Below are positions 1-5,221 of a stretch of 6,588 nt of DNA, piece after piece. The stretch lies in the NCBI GenBank assembly GCA_014378185.1, contig JACMOE010000086.1, positions 1-6,588 of the forward strand, given 5' to 3'. The position numbers and the translations under genes are program-made. The notes below the pieces were generated by a model. The model was not told the origin of the DNA and searched no databases. It saw nothing but the letters and a program-made list of their open reading frames with translations. Origin of the DNA: Gemmatimonadaceae bacterium (GTDB lineage Bacteria; Gemmatimonadota; Gemmatimonadetes; Gemmatimonadales; Gemmatimonadaceae). How positions within the stretch are numbered: the first letter of the stretch is position 1; each line of letters begins with the position of its first letter.

Positions 1-116
1 GCAGGGTTGCACTCGGCTGGCATTGGGGGACGGATGTACTCGGTGGCTGGTTCGCTGGCATGGGTATCGCGGCGCTGTGTGCGTGGATGTACTCGGTGCT
101 GCACTAATCCTTTACG
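1..116. other. Non-coding flank, no gene seen
   Basis: No convincing coding region is visible on either strand. The open frames that cross this stretch continue into the GTAC array and give Cys/Tyr/Val-rich repetitive translations with no recognisable domain. The only structure seen is a 14-base direct repeat, annotated separately. It may be the far side of the intergenic region belonging to a gene outside the window. Confidence 0.5.
32..98. repeat. 14-base direct repeat, two copies
   Basis: GGATGTACTCGGTG occurs at 32-45 and again, identical, at 85-98, a period of 53 bases. Each copy contains one GTAC word, so they may be outlying, degraded members of the GTAC array that begins at 117. Similarity does not extend clearly beyond the 14 bases. 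Confidence 0.5.
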
Positions 117-273
117 GTACACGGTACTCTGTACCGGTCCCCGGTACCTGTACCCGGTACTTGTACCCGGTACCTGTACCTTGGTACAGGGATACCCGGT
201 ACGATGTACTGGGTACCTCGTACATCATGTACCCTGTACCGAGTACAAGTACGGAGTACAAGTACCGAGTACC
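117..273. repeat. Phased GTAC-word array
   Basis: Twenty-one copies of the palindromic word GTAC lie between 117 and 272, mostly 6 or 7 bases apart (starts 117, 124, 131, 144, 150, 157, 163, 170, 176, 184, 199, 206, 213, 220, 229, 236, 243, 249, 256, 262, 269). Two sub-blocks are tandem repeats with a 13-base period: CCCGGTACYTGTA at 140-152, 153-165 and 166-178, and GAGTACAAGTACS at 241-253 and 254-266 plus a partial unit to 273. The blocks are partly reverse complementary: 155-165 pairs with 257-267 (11 bases), and 183-191 pairs perfectly with 232-240. The transcript could therefore fold back strongly. The array ends 12 bases past the stop of the SPFH gene, so it may form the 3' end structure of that operon; this role is inference. 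Confidence 0.9.
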
Positions 274-284
274 TTTCCCGAAAA

Positions 285-1211
285 TTATGGCTTTGACGGA
301 AGCTGAATCATGGGTGTTCCGCCGCCAGAGTACGTCGGCAGTTTCCCATCCCACTTGTTCGCGATCTGGTACTGCACCAGTGTTGGTGTGATGCTCTGCG
401 CCAGCAGCGTGTTCGCCCGCGCCTGCGCCTCCGCCTCCGCCGTGATCGCCTTGGCCCGTCCCGCCGCCTTGATCGAGTCACCCTGAGCATTGAACGTGTT
501 CTTCTGCAGCTCGTTCTGCGCGGTGAGTGCCTGCTGCTGCATCACGTTCTTCTGGTTGATCGCGTCCATCACCGCGGGCGGTGCCCGCAGCTCGTTGATC
601 GTGAATTGCCGTACGTCGAACCCCATCGGCTGCAACCGCTGCGAAATCAGCGCCCGCACCCGGTTCGTTGCCTCGGCCTTCTTCGGCCCGATCACGTCCG
701 CCACCGGCTCGGTGCCCACCACCTCCTGCAGTGCCTGGCGGATGGTCTGCTTCACGAACCCGTGCGTGATCTGGTTGATATCCGTCCGGAAGGTCGTGTA
801 CAGCTTGGGCGTCTGTGACTGTTCCAGCTGAAACGACAGCGACACGTCGAGCGAGATGGGCTGACCCTCCACGCTGTTCACGTTGATCTCGTCGTTGAGC
901 GGTGAGCCTTCGGTGGGGTTCTTGGTGAGCACCACCGTCTTCAGGAACACGGGATACTCCTCGATGCCCGTGGCAAAGGGAATGCGCGCGTGGATGCCCG
1001 GTCCCAGCGGCACCGGATCCACGCCGCCACCCGCGCGGTGGATCACGATTCCCACGTAGCCGGGATTCACGTACGTGAATGTGGACGGCAGCAGCAGCAG
1101 CACCGCCACCAGCGTTGCTGCGCCAATCACCACGCGCCTGAGCTTCTCGCGTGCCTCCGTATCCGGGGCGTACTGCATCGTGCCGATGCGGTCAGACAGC
1201 GGGCTATCCAT
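285..1211 (-). CDS. SPFH/prohibitin-family membrane protein
   Basis: Predicted 308-residue SPFH (band 7/prohibitin) protein. Members form oligomeric, membrane-attached scaffolds that influence membrane organisation and proteolysis; the role of this member is unknown. Seen in the sequence: a charged N-terminus, one hydrophobic segment at about residues 26-46, then the typical SPFH opening (YVNPGYVGIVIHR, a GPGIH turn, then the IPF...EEYPVF strand) and a beta-rich domain to about residue 200. A long Ala/Gln/Glu/Lys-rich helical, probably coiled-coil tail covers about 215-285, with a short Gly/Pro-rich end. The ATG at 1211 is chosen because GGGAG sits 7 bases upstream (1219-1223) and the frame further upstream overlaps the preceding gene by many codons. 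With this start the gene overlaps the preceding small gene by 8 bases, suggesting translational coupling. No NfeD partner is present beside it. The family call is strong. Confidence 0.9.
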   Translation of the reverse strand: MDSPLSDRIGTMQYAPDTEAREKLRRVVIGAATLVAVLLLLPSTFTYVNPGYVGIVIHRAGGGVDPVPLGPGIHARIPFATGIEEYPVFLKTVVLTKNPTEGSPLNDEINVNSVEGQPISLDVSLSFQLEQSQTPKLYTTFRTDINQITHGFVKQTIRQALQEVVGTEPVADVIGPKKAEATNRVRALISQRLQPMGFDVRQFTINELRAPPAVMDAINQKNVMQQQALTAQNELQKNTFNAQGDSIKAAGRAKAITAEAEAQARANTLLAQSITPTLVQYQIANKWDGKLPTYSGGGTPMIQLPSKP

Positions 1212-1458
1212 GAATGGTCTCCCTGTAACAGTCGGGGCACACCCGCTCTCCGTTCGCGAGGCGTACCAGGTGGTCTTCGGTGCGCAGGCCATGGATGGGG
1301 CACACCAGCGCGGCCATTCGCTCGATACGCTTGCGGTTCTGCGTCTGGCGTATCCGGACGCCCGCTGGCGTGAAGCTGACGATGAGCCAGAAAAGAAGGG
1401 CGCCTCCCGTCGCGATCAACGCGACGAACAGCACCCCCTCCGTGATGATGGTACCCAT
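1204..1458 (-). CDS. Small membrane protein with zinc-ribbon-like C-terminus
   Basis: Predicted 84-residue protein. One hydrophobic segment at about residues 5-30 is followed by a basic stretch (VRIRQTQNRKR, 34-44), which suggests a membrane anchor with the C-terminal part in the cytoplasm. That part carries C53-P-I-H56 and C74-P-D-C77, spaced like a treble-clef or zinc-ribbon site, so binding of one zinc ion is likely. The ATG at 1458 has GGAGAG 8 bases upstream (1467-1472). The same frame stays open far upstream, but there it is only a shadow of the epimerase gene. The stop overlaps the start of the SPFH gene by 8 bases, and the epimerase gene ends 53 bases upstream, so the three genes are probably co-transcribed. 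I do not recognise a named family. The tight overlap suggests it works with the SPFH protein, which is inference. Confidence 0.8.
   Translation of the reverse strand: MGTIITEGVLFVALIATGGALLFWLIVSFTPAGVRIRQTQNRKRIERMAALVCPIHGLRTEDHLVRLANGERVCPDCYRETIHG
1218..1224 (-). promoter_or_regulatory. Ribosome binding site that sets the SPFH start
   Basis: On the minus strand AGGGAGA lies 7 bases ahead of the ATG at 1211 (counted from the GGGAG core). It falls inside the last codons region of the small upstream gene and supports the shorter SPFH start over the frame's first possible start at 1292. Its position fits coupled re-initiation by ribosomes finishing the small gene. Confidence 0.65.
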
Positions 1459-1511
1459 TGGTTGTACTCTCCGCGTTGTACATGCATGACGCACGCGGGG
1501 AGCAAGATGTT

Positions 1512-2429
1512 TCAGTCTTGCAGCATGGAGCGCAGCGCCCCCTCCAGCGTCGGTTCCGCGAACTGGAACCCCGAACTCGCGAGAACGTGTGGGGCAACCC
1601 GCTGCCCCGAGAGTATCGTCGCCTCCGCCATCTCCCCGAACATCAGCTCCAGCGCCACTGCCGGAAGGGGTAACAGCGCCGGCCTCCGCAATACGCGACC
1701 CAGCGTCGTCGCGAACGACGCGTTGGTCATCGGGTTGGGCGACACGAGATTCACCGCACCCCGCATGCCCTCCGTCACCAGCGCATGTTCCATCGCGCGC
1801 AGGTGATCCTCCAGTGAGATCCAGCTCATCCACTGCCGTCCGCTGCCCATCGGCCCACCCAGACCCAGCCGGAACGGCGGCAGCATCTTCCCCAGCGCAC
1901 CCCCATCCGGGCTCAGCACGATGCCCGTGCGTAGCAGCACCAGCCGGACCCCCGCCTGAGCAATGGGCTCCGCCGCCGCTTCCCACGCCGCGCCTACGTC
2001 GGCCAGGAAGCCCGTGCCCGCCGCGCTCCGCTCGTCCAGCAGCTCGTCGCCGCGGTCGCCGTAGTAGCCAATCGCCGACCCGCTCAACACCACCCGCGGC
2101 TTCACCGCCATGCCCACCACTGCCTTTGCCAGCAGTGACGTCCCCTGCACGCGGCTCTCGCGGATGTCGCGCTTGTGGCTCGCCGTCCACCGTTGCGCGA
2201 CCGGCGCTCCGGCCAGGTGGATGATCGCATCGCATCCCGCGAGTGCCGCGGGACCCAGCATGCCAGCCTCCGGGTTCCAGGGCACGTCACCCGCCTGCGC
2301 CTCGCGCGCGGAGCGCACCAACCGCCGCACCACGTGCCCACCGGCCCGCAGGCGGGCTACCAATGCGCTCCCGATGAGACCGGTGGCTCCGGTCACGGCA
2401 ATCGTCGTTGATGAGGGTGCAGCAGTCAT
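1512..2429 (-). CDS. TIGR01777-family NAD(P)-binding epimerase-like protein
   Basis: Predicted 305-residue protein of the TIGR01777 family (relatives of E. coli YfcH and animal SDR39U1), an extended short-chain dehydrogenase/epimerase fold whose physiological substrate is not established. Seen: the dinucleotide-binding loop G14-A-T-G17-L-I-G20 after the first strand; HLAGAPV at 71-77; SAIGYYGDRGDE at 118-129, with the YYG signature typical of this family; RTGIVLSPDGGAL at 157-169; QWMSWISLEDHLRA at 189-202; and a C-terminal DUF1731-like segment (LPLPAVALELMFGEMAE...ILSGQRV) near 253-277. Length matches the family norm of about 300. The ATG at 2429 is preferred to a TTG at 2474 because the loop then lies at the usual distance from the N-terminus; a ribosome site is weak for both. 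It is the first gene of the minus-strand group. Confidence 0.93.
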   Translation of the reverse strand: MTAAPSSTTIAVTGATGLIGSALVARLRAGGHVVRRLVRSAREAQAGDVPWNPEAGMLGPAALAGCDAIIHLAGAPVAQRWTASHKRDIRESRVQGTSLLAKAVVGMAVKPRVVLSGSAIGYYGDRGDELLDERSAAGTGFLADVGAAWEAAAEPIAQAGVRLVLLRTGIVLSPDGGALGKMLPPFRLGLGGPMGSGRQWMSWISLEDHLRAMEHALVTEGMRGAVNLVSPNPMTNASFATTLGRVLRRPALLPLPAVALELMFGEMAEATILSGQRVAPHVLASSGFQFAEPTLEGALRSMLQD

Positions 2430-2788
2430 GATTCGGCCTGTGTGAGGGAATCCAACAGCGATGAATAGGCGCAAGCGTCATGCTTGACCACTTCTCAGCA
2501 GCGCGCCCAACTCGCCAAATCGCCCGGTTCGGCCGCTACTTCCCCAGCCCGGCAAGAACAAATGAACCACAGAGGACACGGAGGACACAGGGAACCAACG
2601 ATATGGATGCTTCACGAATTTTCGTGCGCGCCCCTGTGACCTCTGTGTCCTCTGTGGTTGAAGCTGTTGGCCCTTTTTAGTGGAACCAAGCCCTGACGCC
2701 CCCGCCAACATTGCGCGACATTCTCCCTCCGGTGTGGCTCCAGCTCGTCAGGCAGAGTCATTCATCCACCTCCCCCTGGAATGTGCCA
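2430..2788. other. Divergent intergenic region
   Basis: This stretch separates the start of the minus-strand epimerase gene from the start of the plus-strand redox operon, so promoters for both should lie here. I could not find a pair of -35 and -10 hexamers at a normal spacing on either strand. It contains the inverted repeat at 2565-2659, followed by a five-T run at 2674-2678. A TTG at 2711 would lengthen the first redox gene, but I consider the ATG at 2789 more likely. Confidence 0.6.
2565..2659. repeat. Inverted repeat of AGAGGACAC words, copy 1
   Basis: A 28-base left arm (2565-2592, beginning AACCACAGAGGACACGG) and a 28-base right arm (2632-2659, ending TCCTCTGTGGTT) are reverse complements at 26 of 28 positions. 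Each arm holds two near-copies of the 9-base word AGAGGACAC. The 39-base spacer contains its own small palindrome, CACGAA at 2613-2618 against TTCGTG at 2621-2626, so the whole element can fold as a nested hairpin. A second copy lies at 5021-5137. Such elements recur between genes in many soil bacteria, and spurious translations of them are common in databases. It lies between divergent genes, so a terminator role is unlikely here. Confidence 0.9.
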
Positions 2789-3382
2789 ATGACCGCTTCC
2801 GCCGTGCTGGCGCTCGTCGTCGCCATCGCAGCCGGTTCCGACACCACGCGCGCGACCGCGCCAGACAGCGTGGGCGGGCCCCTGCAAACGTCGCTCGTAT
2901 CGGCCATGCTGGCGCCGGACGACACCGTGCGCCGCCGGCGCCGCGCCATCGAGGTGAGCGACTGGTACGCGCGCCGGCTCCGCATCCACCGCTACGGCGC
3001 ATACGCCACCTACCCCCTGTTCGCCCTCACCGCCGTCGCGGGCACCCAGCTCTACGACGACCCCCGCAGCGGCGCGCCCTGGGCAAAAAACAGCATGCGC
3101 TATGGGGCAACGGCGCTCGCAACTGTCTTTACCAGCAACACCGTCACCGGACTCTGGAACCTGTGGGATTCGCGCAAGGTCTCCAAGGGTCGCACCCCAC
3201 GCTATCTGCACACCCTCCTCATGCTCGCCTCCGACGCCGGCTTCTCGTACGCTGGCTCACGGCTTGCCGAGCAGGCCGAAAACAGCGTGGACAAGCGGCG
3301 CGAACATCGTACGTGGGCGTATGGCTCCATGGCCACCGCACTCACCGGCATCGCCATCATCAAGTACTGGCCACAGGAGTAG
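2789..3382 (+). CDS. His-bearing membrane protein, possible heme-b subunit
   Basis: Predicted 197-residue protein that I cannot place in a named family. A hydrophobic N-terminal segment (residues 2-16) may be a signal peptide or anchor. A polar, Arg-rich region follows (RRRRRA at 48-53), then about four hydrophobic helices near 68-88, 105-125, 139-158 and 175-193. Histidines sit at helix starts: H67 (IHRYGAY), H141 (YLHTLLMLASDAGF) and H173 (EHRTWAYG). H67 and H141 would lie on the same membrane side. That pattern recalls small four-helix b-type cytochromes such as the b561 group, but heme binding is inference. The start is uncertain: ATG 2789 has no clear ribosome site, GTG 2783 is also in frame, and TTG 2711 would add 26 residues. 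It ends 4 bases before the next gene, the first of a four-gene redox group. Confidence 0.75.
   Translation: MTASAVLALVVAIAAGSDTTRATAPDSVGGPLQTSLVSAMLAPDDTVRRRRRAIEVSDWYARRLRIHRYGAYATYPLFALTAVAGTQLYDDPRSGAPWAKNSMRYGATALATVFTSNTVTGLWNLWDSRKVSKGRTPRYLHTLLMLASDAGFSYAGSRLAEQAENSVDKRREHRTWAYGSMATALTGIAIIKYWPQE
3375..3379 (+). promoter_or_regulatory. Ribosome binding site of the second redox gene
   Basis: AGGAG lies 7 bases ahead of the ATG at 3387, inside the last codons of the preceding gene. It fixes the start of the second membrane gene, although the same frame is open upstream for another 95 codons. It also supports coupled translation of the two genes. Confidence 0.8.
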
Positions 3383-3386
3383 CACA

Positions 3387-3908
3387 ATGATCCTCGCTGC
3401 AAAGGAACTTCCGGCCATCGCCAGCCAACTGGCGGCGCTCGCCGAGCCGTGGAACAAGCTCCTCTCCCATTCCAAGCCGGTGTCCGCCGCTGTCCTCTTT
3501 CTCCATATCGCGCCGCTCATCATCGGCGGCGGCGTCGCCTTCTCTGCCGACCTCGCAACGCTGCGCGCGCACCGGGCCGGCCCCGCCGAGCGTGAATCCC
3601 AGCTTGTCGCGCTCTCCGCGACCCACCGCCTCGTGCTGTTCGGCCTCAGCCTCTCGGTCGTGAGTGGCATCGGGTTGTTCCTCTCCGACGTCGAGAATTT
3701 CTGGTCATCCATCTTCTGGTGGATCAAGATCCTGATGGTGATCCTCCTGCTCATCAACGGCTTCGTTCTCACCCGCACCGAATCGGCGCTGCTGCGCAAC
3801 AAGAACGACACTGCCGCATGGAGTCGCTTGCGCATCGTCGCCGTCCTGAGCGTGGTGCTCTGGCTCGGCACGGCGCTCGCCGGGGTGGTGCTCAAGGAGT
3901 TCGCCTGA
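3387..3908 (+). CDS. Four-helix membrane protein, DUF2214/DUF6644-like
   Basis: Predicted 173-residue integral membrane protein. Hydrophobic helices are visible at about 31-53, 79-99, 107-129 and 149-168. The first reads LFLHIAPLIIGGGVAFSADL and ends in an acidic/basic turn (D55, R60), a layout like small uncharacterised membrane families of the DUF2214/DUF6644 kind. That family assignment is from memory of the pattern and is tentative. H40 inside helix 1 and H80 at the start of helix 2 could be heme-b or quinone-site ligands. The start is secure thanks to AGGAG 7 bases upstream. The gene begins 4 bases after the previous stop and ends 2 bases before the first Rieske gene, so it almost certainly belongs to the same transcript and probably to the same membrane complex. 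Confidence 0.85.
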   Translation: MILAAKELPAIASQLAALAEPWNKLLSHSKPVSAAVLFLHIAPLIIGGGVAFSADLATLRAHRAGPAERESQLVALSATHRLVLFGLSLSVVSGIGLFLSDVENFWSSIFWWIKILMVILLLINGFVLTRTESALLRNKNDTAAWSRLRIVAVLSVVLWLGTALAGVVLKEFA

Positions 3909-3910
3909 GC

Positions 3911-4444
3911 ATGCGGGATCCAGCCAGCGCGCCCGCGGCGAACGCGAATCCCTGCTCGGCATGCGCCAACAGCGGGCGACGCGATTTCCTGCTCGACGCA
4001 CTGCGCGCCGGCGCCATCGCCCTTGCCGCCATCGGCTTCTCTCCCGCCGACGCCAGTGCAATGCCCCTGCGCCTCACCTCGGCGCTCGCCGCGTCCGGCA
4101 CCGAGAAGAGCTACGCACTGCCATCGGCGGACGGTGTGCAGATCGACAAGGAGAACGAGGTCATTCTCTCTCGTGTCGGCCGGCAGGTGTACGCCTTCGC
4201 CCTCGCGTGCCCGCACCAGAACACCGCGTTGCGCTGGGAGGGCGGGGATCACCGCTTCCAGTGTCCCAAGCACAAGTCCACCTACCGTCCCGACGGCAGC
4301 TTCATCGAGGGCCGCGCGACGCGCAGCATGGACCGCTACGCCATTCGCCTCGTTGGCCCCAACGTCGTCGTCGATGTCGACGCGATCGTCCAGGAAGACC
4401 TGGACAAGGCGCGATGGCTGCAGGCATTCGTCTCGGTTCCCTGA
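3911..4444 (+). CDS. TAT-exported Rieske [2Fe-2S] protein, disulfide-free type
   Basis: Predicted 177-residue Rieske iron-sulfur protein carrying one [2Fe-2S] cluster for one-electron transfer, exported folded by the twin-arginine pathway. Seen: a twin-arginine signal (SGRRDFLLDALRAG, residues 21-34) followed by a hydrophobic stretch and an Ala-rich region ending near residue 50. The cluster motifs are C100-P-H102 and C118-P-K-H121. Neither box has the extra cysteine that forms the disulfide in bc1-type Rieske proteins, so it resembles the ferredoxin-like or oxygenase-type cluster environment, usually of lower potential. A C15-S-A-C18 pair precedes the twin arginines. The ATG follows the previous stop by 2 bases, with GGAG at 3896-3899. 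The next gene is a second, different Rieske protein. The Rieske call is firm; partner and pathway are unknown. Confidence 0.93.
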   Translation: MRDPASAPAANANPCSACANSGRRDFLLDALRAGAIALAAIGFSPADASAMPLRLTSALAASGTEKSYALPSADGVQIDKENEVILSRVGRQVYAFALACPHQNTALRWEGGDHRFQCPKHKSTYRPDGSFIEGRATRSMDRYAIRLVGPNVVVDVDAIVQEDLDKARWLQAFVSVP

Positions 4445-4475
4445 CCATACGTCCTCTCTCACTTCACCAGCGAAC

Positions 4476-4928
4476 ATGCCCTGCGAAGACTGCCTGAGCC
4501 GACGCGAGTTTCTCACCCGGAGCACCGTGGCCGTGGCCGGCGCCGCCGCGCTCGCCGCCGGTTGTGGCGACGGACAGTTCGGCCCCACCGGACTCCGCCA
4601 GACCAACACCGGCGTCAGCCTCAAGGTCGCCTCGCTGCCGGAACTCGCCACCGTAGGCCAGCTGGTGAAGATCCCCGTGCAGACCGGGCTCATCGCCGTG
4701 AAGCGCACCGGCCCCGCATCGTTCGCGGCCATCTCCACCGTGTGTACGCACCAGGGCTGCGAGGTCAACATCAACAGCGGCGCATTCATCTGCCCGTGCC
4801 ACGACGCGCGCTACGACAACAATGGCCGCGTCACCGCCCAACCGGTGCGCACCACCGGCTCGGCCACCGACCTTCCGACGTACACGACCAGGTACGATGC
4901 GTCGACCGATATCCTGACTATCAGTTGA
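4476..4928 (+). CDS. TAT-exported Rieske protein, bc1-type cluster, probable lipoprotein
   Basis: Predicted 150-residue Rieske protein. The cluster boxes are canonical for cytochrome bc complexes: C90-T-H92-Q-G-C95 and C106-P-C108-H109, so the cysteine ligands C90/C106, the histidine ligands H92/H109 and the disulfide pair C95/C108 are all present. That suggests a higher-potential, quinol-oxidising or soluble electron-transfer role. The N-terminus has a twin-arginine motif, LSRREFLTRS (7-16), a hydrophobic segment and a lipobox-like AAGC with C30, so it may be a lipid-anchored TAT substrate. A C3-E-D-C6 pair precedes the twin arginines, as in the neighbour. The gene starts 31 bases after the first Rieske stop, with no good ribosome site visible. 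No cytochrome b subunit of standard bc type lies in the window. Confidence 0.94.
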   Translation: MPCEDCLSRREFLTRSTVAVAGAAALAAGCGDGQFGPTGLRQTNTGVSLKVASLPELATVGQLVKIPVQTGLIAVKRTGPASFAAISTVCTHQGCEVNINSGAFICPCHDARYDNNGRVTAQPVRTTGSATDLPTYTTRYDASTDILTIS

Positions 4929-5020
4929 TTCTTCGCGTTGGAAAAATCTTGGCGGATCGCTTGCGATGTTCTGCTCCTTGGTTCGGCAGGCACCTTGACC
5001 AGCACCAACCACGGGGCATC

Positions 5021-5137
5021 AACCACAGGGGACACAGAGAACACAGGGACTGCCGACGGGTAGCCAAAACCTGCCCGTAGTTGTGTTCTCCTCCGCGTTC
5101 CCCTGTGTCCTCTGTGTCCTCTGTGTCCTCTGTGGTT
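5021..5137. repeat. Inverted repeat of AGAGGACAC words, copy 2
   Basis: The left arm at 5021-5048 is 25/28 identical to the left arm of copy 1. The right arm at 5101-5137 is its near reverse complement but is 9 bases longer, holding three TCCTCTGTG units where copy 1 has two (one degenerate). The 52-base spacer contains another stem, ACGGGTAG at 5056-5063 against CTGCCCGT at 5071-5078 (one G-T pair). Both copies continue into a shared GAAG trinucleotide-plus tail just after the right arm. It lies 92 bases past the second Rieske stop and 84 bases before the kinase start, so it could shape the transcript end or leader; no T-run follows the hairpin. Confidence 0.9.
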
Positions 5138-5221
5138 GAAGCCGTGCTGTCTGTTGCTTGTTGACGTTGCCGTTGATTCTTTTTGTCGACTCAAATTGAC
5201 ATATTTGCTGGTATCATTTCG

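Noticed and set aside
117..273. CRISPR array
   Set aside because: Units are 13 bases or less with no 23-40-base repeats, no unique spacers of constant length and no cas gene nearby.
23..391. Protein-coding gene at the left edge on the plus strand
   Set aside because: The frame is mostly translation of the GTAC array and then runs antisense into the SPFH gene.
1459..2235. N-terminal extension of the small zinc-ribbon protein to 343 residues
   Set aside because: The extension is a Gly/Ala/Arg-rich shadow of the epimerase gene on the same strand; a ribosome site marks the start at 1458.
2671..2680. Rho-independent terminator at the T-run after inverted repeat copy 1
   Set aside because: The repeat lies between divergent gene starts, so no upstream plus-strand gene would end there, and the run is 12 bases or more past the stem.
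3257..4789. A 510-codon minus-strand open frame across the redox operon
   Set aside because: It is antisense to three genes with clear domains, has no recognisable motif, and is the usual by-product of GC-rich codon use.
5196..5217. Sigma-70 promoter TTGACA with TATCAT before the kinase
   Set aside because: The two hexamers are only 10 bases apart, far below the 16-18 needed.
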